DNA of 64,000 nucleotides, taken from positions 248,001 through 312,000 of the forward strand of contig CAMYXP010000001.1 of assembly GCA_947303085.1 (NCBI GenBank), in the 5' to 3' direction. The notes under the pieces were generated by a model, which saw nothing but the letters and a program-made list of their open reading frames with translations, was not told the DNA's origin and searched no databases. The DNA is from an uncultured Bacteroidales bacterium (lineage in GTDB: Bacteria; Bacteroidota; Bacteroidia; Bacteroidales; F082). Each line of letters opens with the position of its first letter. Position 1 is the stretch's first letter. Both the position numbers and the translations under genes were made by a program. Below, piece after piece: positions 1-8,246 of this stretch.

Positions 1-813
1 GTTGGCTTTACCAGCGACTGGGCTGCCTGGAGCCTTGCTCGAGCCTACTGATGGCACGATGGCGGCGTCAGCCTGCAATTCACCGTCGAGGACAAGGTCA
101 GGACGGCGTTCCTGTGCGATGCGTGTTGCCTCGATGACTTTGTCGACCACTTCGTGTTTTGCCGAACCCTTTGTCGAGAAGCTCAAGATGGCTGTCACAG
201 GGTCGATCTTGGCGATGGCCTTTGCTGTGTCGGCGGTGCAGATTGCGATTTCGGCGAGCTGTTCGGCTGTCGGCATTGGTGTCACTGCGCAGTCGGCGAA
301 CACCATGCGGCCGTTGGTGCCGTAAGGGCAACCTTCTGGTAAGAACATAGTGAAAGCGCCTGAAACGCATGTCACGCCTGGCACAGTCTTGATGATCTGC
401 AAGGCCGGACGGAGCATGTCGCCTGTGGTTGAGCGAGCGCCGCTGACGAGACCGTCGGCTTCGCCTGCCTTCACCATCAAAATGCCGAGGTACATGAAGT
501 TACCTGCGAGGTCGTATGCCTGCTCAGGTGTCATGCCTTTGCTCTTACGAAGTTCGAACAGCAAATCGGCATATTTCTGACGCTCAGGGTTGGTCTGAGG
601 GTCGATGATGCGAGCGTTCTTGATGTTTTTCAGTCCGAATTCCGCGACCATGTCGGCGATCTTCTGGGCTGGTCCGATTAAAATGACATCAGCGATGCCG
701 TCGGCGATGATGCGGTCGGCTGCCTTTAATGTTCTCGGTTCGTCTCCTTCAGGGAGCACGATGCGCTGTTTGTTAGCTTGCGCGTTAGCGATAATTTCTT
801 CAATAAGTCCCAT
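1..813 (-). CDS. pta: Phosphate acetyltransferase, N-terminal part (cut by window edge)
   Basis: Pta interconverts acetyl-CoA plus phosphate with acetyl phosphate plus CoA, normally with acetate kinase, in cytoplasmic overflow or fermentative metabolism. The frame starts MGLIEEIIANAQANKQRIVL and continues with LPEGDEPRTLKAADRI and VILIGPAQKI, the usual Pta N-terminus. The last visible stretch contains GSPVAGKAN, the conserved GSPVAG-type motif of the CoA-binding region. About 271 codons are visible and the usual C-terminal 60-70 residues lie outside the window. An ackA partner, if present, would also be outside. The start codon at 813 is the first ATG after a good -7/-33 promoter at 859-890. 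Confidence 0.95.
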   Translation of the reverse strand, partial: MGLIEEIIANAQANKQRIVLPEGDEPRTLKAADRIIADGIADVILIGPAQKIADMVAEFGLKNIKNARIIDPQTNPERQKYADLLFELRKSKGMTPEQAYDLAGNFMYLGILMVKAGEADGLVSGARSTTGDMLRPALQIIKTVPGVTCVSGAFTMFLPEGCPYGTNGRMVFADCAVTPMPTAEQLAEIAICTADTAKAIAKIDPVTAILSFSTKGSAKHEVVDKVIEATRIAQERRPDLVLDGELQADAAIVPSVGSSKAPGSPVAGKAN

Positions 814-858
814 CGTTCAATTATTTATAGATTTTAAAATTTTCTAAAAAATATTCTG

Positions 859-890
859 CAAAAATACAAATCTTATAATTAAAATCCAAA
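859..890 (-). promoter_or_regulatory. Bacteroidota-type promoter of pta
   Basis: On the minus strand the -7 box TATTTTTG lies at 866-859 and a -33 TTTG at 890-887, separated by 20 bases. This matches the Bacteroidota consensus TTTG-N19-21-TAnnTTTG. It leaves an A/T-rich leader of about 40 bases before pta. A second TATTTTTG on the plus strand at 900-907, without a clear -33, probably serves the divergent DUF4271 gene. Confidence 0.75.
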
Positions 891-932
891 TTTTTTCAAT
901 ATTTTTGCAGAATAAAATTAAGATGAAATTCG

Positions 933-1670
933 ATGAACGACACTATTGATTTTCAAATAGTTACAGAAAACATCACTTCTATGCTCGAACCGCATGAGCG
1001 TGTGGTGGAGTATATCTCGCCTTCGTGGAATTTCATCATTGTTTTCCTGGCGATGTTGATGATGGTACTCAACAAACAGCTTTTCACCCAGCGTTTCCGC
1101 ACAATGCTCGCCGTGTTTTTTCAGCCATCAGATTTCGATAAGATGTCGCGCGAGTGGAACCCTGTGATGAGCGTCAACGGACTCTCGTTTTTCATCACCT
1201 ACGTGGCACTTCTTGGCTTGATAATTCAAAAAATAGTGGTGGTTTTCTCAGGGAAAACTATGCTTTACAGCGGCTGGGGCTTCTACGTCGACGTCTGCTT
1301 GTTCATAGCCACTATTCTGATTTTGCAGTATCTTTTCATCAATCTTTACGGCTGGCTTTTCGGCTTCGAGGCGGCGACCAACCACCACGAGGTGACCCAT
1401 CTTTCGTGCATGACGTGGCTCAACATCGTGATGATAGTTTTCGGACTTGTTATATTATTTTATCCGACAAAAATTATTTTATCAATAATAATCATAGTTT
1501 TGCTAATAATAACAGGGGTTCGCGTGATAAAAACATTTTTTGAGTTTCAAATTTTATCAAAAATGAATTTGTTTAATATTTTTTTGTATCTTTGCACCCT
1601 CGAAATTATACCACTGTCGGTTGCCGTCACAATGCTTCGACGTTTGATTGTAACTAATTGTGTATTATAG
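933..1670 (+). CDS. DUF4271 integral membrane protein
   Basis: A membrane protein of 245 residues with about five or six hydrophobic segments, for example around residues 32-48 (IIVFLAMLMMVL), 85-105, 117-140 and 165-205. It matches the DUF4271 family, which is largely confined to Bacteroidota and commonly lies directly before hemD, as it does here with 24 bases between. The biochemical role of the family is unknown; a link to uroporphyrinogen-III synthase is suggested only by conserved neighbourhood. The first ATG sits 25 bases downstream of a plus-strand TATTTTTG at 900-907. The C-terminal third is noticeably A/T-rich. Confidence 0.85.
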   Translation: MNDTIDFQIVTENITSMLEPHERVVEYISPSWNFIIVFLAMLMMVLNKQLFTQRFRTMLAVFFQPSDFDKMSREWNPVMSVNGLSFFITYVALLGLIIQKIVVVFSGKTMLYSGWGFYVDVCLFIATILILQYLFINLYGWLFGFEAATNHHEVTHLSCMTWLNIVMIVFGLVILFYPTKIILSIIIIVLLIITGVRVIKTFFEFQILSKMNLFNIFLYLCTLEIIPLSVAVTMLRRLIVTNCVL

Positions 1671-1694
1671 GTTTATAAAAATGTTTTTGAAAAA

Positions 1695-2459
1695 ATGAAG
1701 GTTAAAAACATACTTGTTTCACAGCCAAAACCAGCTGATATTTCTAAGACACATTGGGAAAGTATCATCAAAAAGTATAATGTTAAGATAGATTTTGAGA
1801 AATTCATCAGGCTGGAGGGCGTGGAAGCTTCCGAGTTGAGGCAGGACCACGTGAAACTCACCGATTATACCGCCATCATCCTGACAAGCCGCAACGCAGT
1901 GGATCATTTCTTCCGCATCGCTAAGGAAATGCGCTACACGGTGCCTGACGACCTCAAATATTTCTGTGTGAATGAGTCGACGGCATTATATCTCCAGCAT
2001 TATATCCAGTTCCGCAAACGTAAGATTTTCTACGGAAACCAGTCGTTTGCCGACCTCATCGAGATTATGAAGAAACACCGCGAGGAGACTTATTTCCTGC
2101 CATCGTCGAACATCCAGACAAGCGAGGATTATTCGGAGATGATGAACGCGGCGAAGCTTAACTTCAAGAAATCGATGCTCTTCCGCACCGTTCCTTCCGA
2201 TTTGAAAGACATCGACATCACAAAATACGACATGCTCGTGTTTTTCAGCCCTGCCGGTATCGACTCGCTGAAAATCAACTTCCCTGACTTCGTGCAAGGT
2301 GAGGTGGCCATCGGAGCTCTCGGCTCGTCGACAGCCAAGGCCGTCACCGACGCAGGTTTCAACCTGAGCCTCAGCGCTCCTACTCAGACAGCCCCTTCAA
2401 TAACAATGGCTATCGAAGAGTATCTTGAGGCTGAAATTAAAAAAGCAAAGAAAAAATAA
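1695..2459 (+). CDS. hemD: Uroporphyrinogen-III synthase
   Basis: HemD cyclises hydroxymethylbilane to uroporphyrinogen III, the branch point to haem, sirohaem and cobalamin, in the cytoplasm. The 254-residue product opens with VKNILVSQPKP and has the two-lobe HemD layout. Landmarks are DYTAIILTSRNAVDHFF near residues 57-73 and, in the second lobe, YDMLVFFSPAGIDSL and GALGSSTAKAVTDAGF near residues 178-220. The final 15 residues are lysine-rich. It lies between DUF4271 and rnpA, and its stop codon is directly followed by the rnpA start, implying co-transcription. HemD sequences are poorly conserved, so assignment rests on lobe motifs plus the typical Bacteroidota context. Confidence 0.88.
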   Translation: MKVKNILVSQPKPADISKTHWESIIKKYNVKIDFEKFIRLEGVEASELRQDHVKLTDYTAIILTSRNAVDHFFRIAKEMRYTVPDDLKYFCVNESTALYLQHYIQFRKRKIFYGNQSFADLIEIMKKHREETYFLPSSNIQTSEDYSEMMNAAKLNFKKSMLFRTVPSDLKDIDITKYDMLVFFSPAGIDSLKINFPDFVQGEVAIGALGSSTAKAVTDAGFNLSLSAPTQTAPSITMAIEEYLEAEIKKAKKK

Positions 2460-2849
2460 TTGGAACTCAAGGAAGGACTACCGAAATCGCAGCGCATCTA
2501 CAAGAAAAAAGCTGTCCAGACTTTATTTGAAGAAGGAAAAGGATTTTCATTTTATCCTTTTCGTGTTATAGTACATCTCTATGATGCTGAAAATCAAGAA
2601 GATGCGCTCCCGAGGATTTTGGTTTCAGTATCCAAAAAACGATTTCATCATGCCTTCAAACGCAACCGCGTGAAACGTCTCATCCGCGAAAGCTGGAGAA
2701 AAAACAAGGCCGAACTGATGAAATTATGCCAAGCAAACAACAAAACGTTCGATGTTGCGTTAGTATATAATGCCACAGTCATCCTGACATATCAGGAGAT
2801 AGAGGGGAAAATGAAACAGGTTGTTGAACGTTTGGTCGAAAAGTTATGA
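2460..2849 (+). CDS. rnpA: Ribonuclease P protein component
   Basis: RnpA is the protein subunit that helps the RNase P RNA cut 5' leaders from precursor tRNAs. The 129-residue product carries the signature [12 protein letters not shown] at residues 66-77, preceded by [12 protein letters not shown], as in the RNR motif of the family. The start used is TTG at 2460, immediately after the hemD stop, and no ATG is available before the conserved LPKSQRI segment. The gene overlaps yidD by 4 bases (ATGA), the usual rnpA-yidD arrangement, suggesting translational coupling. Confidence 0.95.
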   Translation: MELKEGLPKSQRIYKKKAVQTLFEEGKGFSFYPFRVIVHLYDAENQEDALPRILVSVSKKRFHHAFKRNRVKRLIRESWRKNKAELMKLCQANNKTFDVALVYNATVILTYQEIEGKMKQVVERLVEKL

Positions 2850-3088
2850 AAAAGGTTTTAAACTTTATAATAAAACTGCCGGCAAACATCTTGATTTTGC
2901 TGATAAAGATATATCAGTACACGCTTTCTCCTTTCATAGGGCGCAACTGCCGCTACACCCCGACATGTTCCAACTACGGCATCGAGGCGATACGGAAATA
3001 CGGCGCCATAAAAGGCGGATGGCTGACGATAAAACGAGTGGCGTCGTGCAACCCCTGGGGCGGCTCAGGATACGATCCCGTTCCATAA
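2846..3088 (+). CDS. yidD: Membrane protein insertion efficiency factor YidD
   Basis: YidD is a small inner-membrane-associated protein that assists YidC-dependent insertion. The 80-residue product shows the complete family pattern: an N-terminal amphipathic/hydrophobic segment ([20 protein letters not shown]), the cysteine motif [26 protein letters not shown], and a C-terminal GSGYDPVP. The ATG overlaps the rnpA stop in ATGA. No yidC lies in this window. Confidence 0.95.
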   Translation: MKKVLNFIIKLPANILILLIKIYQYTLSPFIGRNCRYTPTCSNYGIEAIRKYGAIKGGWLTIKRVASCNPWGGSGYDPVP

Positions 3089-3109
3089 AAACGAAAAAAT
3101 AAAAACAAC

Positions 3110-4762
3110 ATGAAATATCTTAAATTAACCATTATCCTGCTGATTCTCACTGCGATAAACGTCAACGCGCAGACGAGAAAGAACAATTTTGAGATTTCCA
3201 AGAGCATCGACATATATAATAATGTGTTGCGACAGCTCAACATGTATTACGTCGACGAGATCAACCCGGCTGAACTCAACGAGAGCGCCATCAACGCCAT
3301 GCTCGAGAGCCTCGACCCTTACACCGTCTTCATCCCTGAGTCGCAAATCGAGGACGTGAAGCTCATGACCACAGGCGAATACGGCGGCATAGGCTCGCTG
3401 ATTCAGTATTCCGACGGCAAAACGATGATTTCGGAGCCTTACGAAGGCTTCCCGGCCGCTAAAGCAGGCTTGATACCTGGCGATATATTCTTGGAAATCA
3501 ACGGGATGGATGTGAGAGGCAAGATGACAAACGAGATTAGCGAGTTGCTGAAAGGCACGCCTGGCACGAAAGTGACTCTGAAGATGCAGCGGCTTGGCGA
3601 GAAAGAGCCGATAGTGAAGGAACTCAAACGCGAGAAGATAAAAATCGACAACATCCCATATTCGACGGTGTTTGACAACGGCGTGGGCTACGCCATTTTG
3701 TCGCAGTTTACCAAAGACTGCGCCCGCGAGCTGAAAGACGTCATCGTGGATATGAAGAAAAACCACGAACTCAAAGGCTTCATCCTCGACCTGCGCGGTA
3801 ACGGCGGCGGCTTGCTTAATGAGGCTGTCGAGATTGTGAATATGTTCGTACCGAAAAACAAACTCGTTGTGTATCAAAAAGGTAAGGTGGCCGAACACAA
3901 CTACAACCACTATACTCAGCACGAGCCTCTCGACCTCGACATCCCTCTCGTGATTCTGGTCAACGAAGGCAGCGCTTCGGCATCGGAAATCGTGGCTGGT
4001 TCAATCCAGGACTTTGACCGTGGTGTCATCGTTGGACAGCGTACATTCGGTAAGGGATTGGTACAGAACATCTTACCTATGAGCTACAACACCCAAATCA
4101 AGGTGACTGTGGCGCATTATTACCTGCCAAGCAACCGTTGCATTCAGGAGATAGATTATTCGAAGAAAAATAAGAAAACCGCCGACACATTGGCAAAGGC
4201 CGACACTCTGGGCAAGCCGTTCCACACTGCCAACGGCCGCGTCGTGTACGAAGGTCACGGCATCCAGCCCGACGTGAAAATGGAGCCTGAGCTGATGTCG
4301 ACAATCACCACGCATCTCTATGCTAAGAATCTCTTCTTCAAATATGCCAACAAGTTCTACAGCGAGCATAAATCGATAAAATCGGCGAAGGAGTTCCAAA
4401 TCTCCGACAAGGTTTACGACGACTTTATGCAATTCGTTAAGAATGAAGGATTTACATTTACTTCAAATAGCGAGAAAGAAATCAAGGAAATTGAAAAGAC
4501 AGCAAAGCTGGAAGGCTATCTTGATGAGATTCAACCTATTCTGGATCAAGCAGTTGCGAAGATAGAAGAGGAGAAGACCAAAGATTTGATCGACAACAGA
4601 GATGAGATCGCAGACCTTCTGAAATACGAGATTGTGAGCCGTTATTACTATCAAAAAGGCAGAATCATCGCCACTTTGGAGGACGATCCGGAGCTGAAGA
4701 GGGCGTTTGAGATCATTTTAAATCAGGAAGAATACAATAACATCCTAAAAGGAACAAAATAA
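3110..4762 (+). CDS. S41-family C-terminal processing peptidase
   Basis: A periplasmic serine protease of the CtpA/Prc type, which degrades or trims envelope proteins from their C-termini. The 550-residue protein has a signal peptide (KYLKLTIILLILTAINVNAQ), a PDZ domain at about residues 88-165 (GEYGGIG, AAKAGLIPGDIFLEING) and the S41 protease core. The catalytic serine is expected at S290 in NEGSASASE, with its lysine partner K315 in TFGKG, a spacing of 25 that agrees with the family. The C-terminal 100 residues are charged and helical. It follows yidD by 21 bases and precedes cdd by 5 bases, so it probably belongs to the same transcript. Which substrate it cleaves cannot be told from sequence. 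Confidence 0.93.
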   Translation: MKYLKLTIILLILTAINVNAQTRKNNFEISKSIDIYNNVLRQLNMYYVDEINPAELNESAINAMLESLDPYTVFIPESQIEDVKLMTTGEYGGIGSLIQYSDGKTMISEPYEGFPAAKAGLIPGDIFLEINGMDVRGKMTNEISELLKGTPGTKVTLKMQRLGEKEPIVKELKREKIKIDNIPYSTVFDNGVGYAILSQFTKDCARELKDVIVDMKKNHELKGFILDLRGNGGGLLNEAVEIVNMFVPKNKLVVYQKGKVAEHNYNHYTQHEPLDLDIPLVILVNEGSASASEIVAGSIQDFDRGVIVGQRTFGKGLVQNILPMSYNTQIKVTVAHYYLPSNRCIQEIDYSKKNKKTADTLAKADTLGKPFHTANGRVVYEGHGIQPDVKMEPELMSTITTHLYAKNLFFKYANKFYSEHKSIKSAKEFQISDKVYDDFMQFVKNEGFTFTSNSEKEIKEIEKTAKLEGYLDEIQPILDQAVAKIEEEKTKDLIDNRDEIADLLKYEIVSRYYYQKGRIIATLEDDPELKRAFEIILNQEEYNNILKGTK

Positions 4763-4767
4763 AAGAC

Positions 4768-5271
4768 ATGAAAAAGCATAAAATTACCCTTTCTTTTCTG
4801 GAGTTCAAGTCGGTTGACGAGTTGAACGACGACGATCGCACCCTTTTGCTGAGAGCCAAGGAAGCTGCAAAAAACGCATATGCGCCATATTCAAAATTCA
4901 GAGTCGGGGCAGCGGTGTGCCTCGCTAACGGCACGATTATCATTGGAAGCAATCAGGAAAACGCCGTTTATCCTGTGGGACTCTGTGCCGAGCGCGTGGC
5001 ATTGTTCAGCGCCCAAGCCCAGTATCCAGACCAGCCTATTGTTGCCCTCGCAGTGACCGCCATCGGTTCAGATGGCAAGATTTCGCAGCCCGTTCCGCCA
5101 TGTGGCAGCTGCCGCCAGGCGATGATAGAGGCCGAGAGCCGTCACAACCAGCCCTTGCGCGTCATCATGCAAGGTGAGGAAGGTCCAATCATCGTAAGCG
5201 AAAAAATGGATAACCTGATGCCGCTGATATTCGCCGAAGATTTTTTAAAGAAATATACCGAATTGGCGTAG
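4768..5271 (+). CDS. cdd: Cytidine deaminase
   Basis: Deaminates cytidine and deoxycytidine to uridine and deoxyuridine in pyrimidine salvage. Zinc-site residues are visible: C73-A-E75 in GLCAERVAL (E75 the proton shuttle) and C112 and C115 in PPCGSCRQ. The substrate-recognition segment YAPYSKFRVGAAV lies at residues 38-50. At 167 residues it is slightly longer than the ~130-residue tetrameric class because of an N-terminal extension typical of Bacteroidota. The stop codon TAG is formed by the first bases of a GTAGGGGC palindrome, so the C-terminus ...TELA abuts a repeat element. Confidence 0.95.
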   Translation: MKKHKITLSFLEFKSVDELNDDDRTLLLRAKEAAKNAYAPYSKFRVGAAVCLANGTIIIGSNQENAVYPVGLCAERVALFSAQAQYPDQPIVALAVTAIGSDGKISQPVPPCGSCRQAMIEAESRHNQPLRVIMQGEEGPIIVSEKMDNLMPLIFAEDFLKKYTELA

Positions 5272-5293
5272 GGGCAAATCATTATTTGCCCTA
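5268..5293. repeat. GTAGGGGC palindrome carrying the cdd stop codon
   Basis: GTAGGGGCAAAT is followed, after a short loop, by ATTTGCCC, giving a 7-8 bp stem. The TAG in GTAGGGGC is the cdd stop codon. The element sits between the convergent genes cdd and gtrA and may act as a terminator, although no U-tract follows. A second member with the same GTAGGGGC start and a different stem sequence lies at 17437-17459 and supplies the upp stop codon. Confidence 0.7.
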
Positions 5294-5301
5294 ATGAATC
5301 A

Positions 5302-5691
5302 TCATTTGAAGGTGAATAATAGATTCGCGAAGAAATTCCACAGCGTCGCCGCGCCGATGGCGAAGATTTTGCTGAGGTAGAAATTCCATTTCAGCTTGTC
5401 GGTGAGGATGTATAGCGTTAATGAATTGATTCCCAATCCGATAGCCGAGACAAGCATAAACTTTCCATATTCCGTTGCCACGTCGGCGTTCGCGCTTTCG
5501 AACGTCCAGATGCGGTTCAGGATGTAGTTCGAGGTGGCGGCGCAGATGAATCCGAGGGCGTTGCTCACGTATTTGTTGATTTTGATAATCTCCTTGAAGA
5601 GATATGTCACGCCGAAATCAACGAAAACGCCAGAGAAGCCTACGACTCCGAACTTGAGGAATTTTAATATGAAAAGCTTATCAATTGTCAT
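5302..5691 (-). CDS. GtrA family membrane protein
   Basis: A four-helix membrane protein of 129 residues. The pattern FLKFGVVGFSGVFVDFGVTYLF followed by NALGFICAATSNYILNRIWTF is diagnostic of GtrA/DPMS3-type proteins, which are associated with flipping or handling polyprenyl-phosphate-linked sugars in cell-surface glycosylation. No glycosyltransferase lies beside it; the closest candidate partner in the window is the DPM1-like GT2 at 47270. It is convergent with cdd. A heptamer repeat array starts directly upstream of the start codon. Confidence 0.9.
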   Translation of the reverse strand: MTIDKLFILKFLKFGVVGFSGVFVDFGVTYLFKEIIKINKYVSNALGFICAATSNYILNRIWTFESANADVATEYGKFMLVSAIGLGINSLTLYILTDKLKWNFYLSKIFAIGAATLWNFFANLLFTFK

Positions 5692-5758
5692 TAGTTAGTT
5701 TAGAGTTTAAAGTTTAGAGTTTAGAGTAGTTTTAAAGTTTAAAGTAAAAAGTTGAAAG
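5692..5758. repeat. Heptamer-type array (AGTTTAG / AGTTTAA)
   Basis: About 65 bases between gtrA and the CPBP gene are built from 7-base units such as AGTTTAG, AGTTTAA and AGTAGTT with small slips. The same family in inverse orientation lies at 32265-32325. A second short direct repeat (TTAATCTTG twice) continues to 5788 and contains the CPBP stop codon. Nothing else coding is seen here. Confidence 0.7.
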
Positions 5759-5778
5759 AATAAATTTTGTTAATCTTG

Positions 5779-6657
5779 TTAATCTTGTCTAATAAATAAA
5801 TCCTGTCGTTTAGAAAAACGAGAACATGTTATAAATATTGCCACAGTTGTTATCAAACTGAGAATAATCACCAAAATGTTGTCGGTTTGCCCGAATTTTT
5901 CTGCGTCGATATCGATAAAGCCTCTGGTGTTAAGGTAATAAAGTATCACAATAGTTGCGTTGTTGGCGAAGTGCATCAGCATCGAAGGGAAGATGGAGCC
6001 GCTGAGCCAGAACATGTAACCGAGCATTATTCCAAGAATCATTCGTGGGAGAAACCCGAAGAAATCCATGTGGAATGCCGAGAAAATTATGGCGGTTACG
6101 ATGATGGCGACGTGGGCGTTCTTGAACAGTTTTATCAAGGCTTTCTGAATCACCGAACGGAATAAAAGCTCTTCGCTGATGGCCGCTAATGCCGCGATAA
6201 TCAACAGACTGGAGAATAGCGAGCCTTGCCCGATAAACAATTTTATAACTTCCTCAGATCTTGCTTGAAGGCTTCGCATTTGCTCCTCTATCGCACTCAT
6301 CGATTCAGGAAAACTGATGCTGTCGTTCCAATCAGTCACCAAGCTGAGGAACGGAATTATCGTGAACATCGCCACAATTCCGAGCAGTGACCATGTTGGT
6401 ATCTTCTTGAATCCCAGATAATTCCAAGGCTTTTCTTGAACAAGCATCGCATATACTACTGCCGGCATCAAAAAACCGACGACCCCACTTATTATTTGTG
6501 TTATCTGAAGGTTCTTTAAATCCTGGAGATCGCTGCCGTTTATTATCGTGATAATTGTGCCTAAAACAATGCTGAAAGCCAGTCCGAAGATTAGCAACAG
6601 CATGAAAGTCAAGAGTTTGGCGCCGAAAGTGGCGTTTTTTATCAATGGAAATGTCAT
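5779..6657 (-). CDS. CPBP (CAAX-type/Abi) intramembrane metalloprotease
   Basis: A 292-residue polytopic membrane protein of the CPBP family. The diagnostic motifs are present in order: EELLFR at residues 162-167, FSAFH at 192-196 and the HFANN segment at 229-233, which together form the intramembrane metal site. About eight hydrophobic segments are visible. Bacterial members process prenylated or peptide substrates, or serve in bacteriocin immunity; the role here is unknown. The stop codon TAA lies in a short direct repeat (GATTAACAA twice) and a heptamer array lies directly upstream, so its borders are formed by repeats. Confidence 0.9.
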   Translation of the reverse strand: MTFPLIKNATFGAKLLTFMLLLIFGLAFSIVLGTIITIINGSDLQDLKNLQITQIISGVVGFLMPAVVYAMLVQEKPWNYLGFKKIPTWSLLGIVAMFTIIPFLSLVTDWNDSISFPESMSAIEEQMRSLQARSEEVIKLFIGQGSLFSSLLIIAALAAISEELLFRSVIQKALIKLFKNAHVAIIVTAIIFSAFHMDFFGFLPRMILGIMLGYMFWLSGSIFPSMLMHFANNATIVILYYLNTRGFIDIDAEKFGQTDNILVIILSLITTVAIFITCSRFSKRQDLFIRQD

Positions 6658-6660
6658 GTT

Positions 6661-6731
6661 TTAAGTCTTTAGTCTTTAGTCTTTAGTCTTTAGTCGCATT
6701 GGTTTTCTAACGACTAACAACTAACGACTGT
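6661..6731. repeat. Fold-back heptamer array (AGTCTTT / CGACTAA)
   Basis: Left half: four copies of a 7-base unit (AGTCTTT). Right half: three units of the reverse type (CGACTAA, CAACTAA, CGACTGT). The two halves could pair into a hairpin over the CATTGGTTTT centre. The malQ stop codon (TAG, minus strand, 6723-6721) is inside the right half, so the last codons AGT CGT TAG are repeat sequence. A related array occurs at 34970-35012. Confidence 0.75.
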
Positions 6732-8151
6732 TATTCTTTATCATATTCTTTAACGTCAATGTCAATTTTTCATTGTTTAAAAGCGCTTCCACGCTTTGAT
6801 GCATTCTGTATTTCCAGCGCCATTTCGGGTCGGCCGGCTCGTTGATTTGTTCGTCCCAGGTGTTGTCCCAGCGGAAGTCGCCGTCCATAGCAATATAATC
6901 CTGAATCGGGAGGATGACCCACTGCGAACTGCTGTTCAGATGTTGCTCGACAATTTCCTGGCACAGCCATGGCTCGCAGAAATACGGCGGGTTGTCGGTG
7001 TGATGCAGCATCTCGTGATAAAAACGCGCCGAGCGTTCACGGTCTTGTTCCCACCATCCACGGATTGTAGGCATGTCGTGTGTTCCCGTGGTGTCGACAC
7101 TGAGATATGGGTTCTCGCGTGGGTCGCTGAACAAACATGTGCCGTTTTTTGGCATACGTTGCACCTCAAGGCTGAGGATGCCCAGTTCGCGCATCACGCC
7201 TGGGACGCATGGCGCCACCATGCCGAGGTCCTCACCACAAATCAACAACGGTCGGTCCGTTTGTAGAGACGATGTGCACATCGTCTCTACCGATGGCAAA
7301 TCGAATATTTGTGACAACCGTTTCCGTCCCTCAATCTCCCACAACCTTGGGTTTTTTGGCGAATAATGTCCGTAGCTTGCATCCGGGCTGCCTTTTGGAA
7401 TCTCCCAAATCCTGAAGAATCCAAGGATATGGTCGATGCGCAGGGCGTCGAAATACTTCTTGAACCATGCCACACGTTCTTTCCACCATCGGAAGCCTTC
7501 TTTCTCCATTGCCTCCCAGTTGTAGGTGGGGAAACCCCAGTTTTGTCCTTGAGGCGCGAAGCCGTCAGGCGGAGCGCCGGTTTCCATGTCCAAGTTGAAA
7601 AGATGCGGATTCTGCTTGACATCGTCGCTCTCACGATTAACCCCGATGGGCAGGTCACCCTTCAGCATGATGCCTCTTTTGTGCAGATAATCAACTGCTT
7701 CCGACAATTGCTTGTCGCAATGATACTGCAAAAACTCGTAGAACCCATCATCCGCAGGTTGCACATTCAAAGAATCGTAGATTTTCCGCAAATACCACAT
7801 CTTTGTTTCGAAAACCGCCGGATAATCTACGAATTCCTTGGCGTTGAGCTCTTTTTTCAGTTCAAGGAAACGCTTTTGGTCGTTTGCGTCTTTCAGCACT
7901 CCGACTTTCTCCAGATTGAGGTAAATCGGGTGTAACGCCTTGGTACTAATTGACTTATAAGGATATGAATCGCTCCAGCCGCCGTCGGTGGTGGTGTCGT
8001 TGATCGGCAGAATCTGAATCATCTTCAAACCTGTAGCGACACACCAGTCAGCGAGCTTCTTCAAGTCGAGAAACTCGCCGATGCCGCAACCGTCCTCGCT
8101 CCGCAGCGAAAAAACTGGCACGGCGACACCGCTGTAATAGGGGTAATTCAT
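6721..8151 (-). CDS. malQ: 4-alpha-glucanotransferase (GH77), short form
   Basis: Amylomaltase transfers alpha-1,4-glucan segments between maltodextrins in the cytoplasm. GH77 catalytic residues are recognisable: nucleophile D240 in LRIDHILGFF, acid/base E307 in LLICGEDLG, and the transition-state aspartate D359 in GTHDMPTIRG. At 476 residues it is close to the compact bacterial form; many Bacteroidota homologues are about 900 residues because of N-terminal starch-binding domains, which are absent here. A perfect 28-bp palindrome is read through in frame at residues ~288-297 (VETMCTSSLQ), just before E307. The final S-R-stop codons come from a heptamer repeat. It precedes adk's 3' end, with an array between. 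Confidence 0.93.
   Translation of the reverse strand: MNYPYYSGVAVPVFSLRSEDGCGIGEFLDLKKLADWCVATGLKMIQILPINDTTTDGGWSDSYPYKSISTKALHPIYLNLEKVGVLKDANDQKRFLELKKELNAKEFVDYPAVFETKMWYLRKIYDSLNVQPADDGFYEFLQYHCDKQLSEAVDYLHKRGIMLKGDLPIGVNRESDDVKQNPHLFNLDMETGAPPDGFAPQGQNWGFPTYNWEAMEKEGFRWWKERVAWFKKYFDALRIDHILGFFRIWEIPKGSPDASYGHYSPKNPRLWEIEGRKRLSQIFDLPSVETMCTSSLQTDRPLLICGEDLGMVAPCVPGVMRELGILSLEVQRMPKNGTCLFSDPRENPYLSVDTTGTHDMPTIRGWWEQDRERSARFYHEMLHHTDNPPYFCEPWLCQEIVEQHLNSSSQWVILPIQDYIAMDGDFRWDNTWDEQINEPADPKWRWKYRMHQSVEALLNNEKLTLTLKNMIKNNSR
7263..7290. repeat. Perfect 28-bp palindrome inside malQ
   Basis: The sequence starts GTAGAGACGATGTG and ends with its exact reverse complement CACATCGTCTCTAC. It lies in frame in malQ and encodes VETMCTSSL. 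Two further members with the same outer GTAGAGA and 28-base length lie inside the DUF4465 protein gene (13180-13207) and pyrC (48104-48131). The length is not a multiple of three, so an insertion must have been adjusted by flanking changes to keep the frame. Confidence 0.9.
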
Positions 8152-8157
8152 ATTTTT

Positions 8158-8246
8158 ATGGATAAGCGCTTCGCTGATAAGAATGATAAGCGCCTTACGG
8201 CTGATAAGCCCTATCCACCTTATCCTTTTTTATCCTTCTTATCTTA
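8158..8246. repeat. GATAAG-type repeat array between malQ and adk
   Basis: Plus-strand reading: GATAAG units separated by CGCTTCGCT, AAT and CGCCTTACGGCT, then reverse-type TTATCC units. The first 21 bases (two GATAAG flanking CGCTTCGCT, 8161-8181) recur exactly, inverted, at 36730-36750. The adk stop codon (TAA, 8241-8239) is part of the array. No gene is seen here. Confidence 0.75.

Noticed and set aside
3125..3922. Minus-strand open frame of 265 codons opposite the S41 protease gene
   Set aside because: It overlaps the PDZ and protease core fully and has no family features; a shadow frame due to codon bias.
7366..7935. Plus-strand open frame of 189 codons opposite malQ
   Set aside because: Its frame is the mirror of a strongly conserved GH77 gene; no start signal and no recognisable protein.
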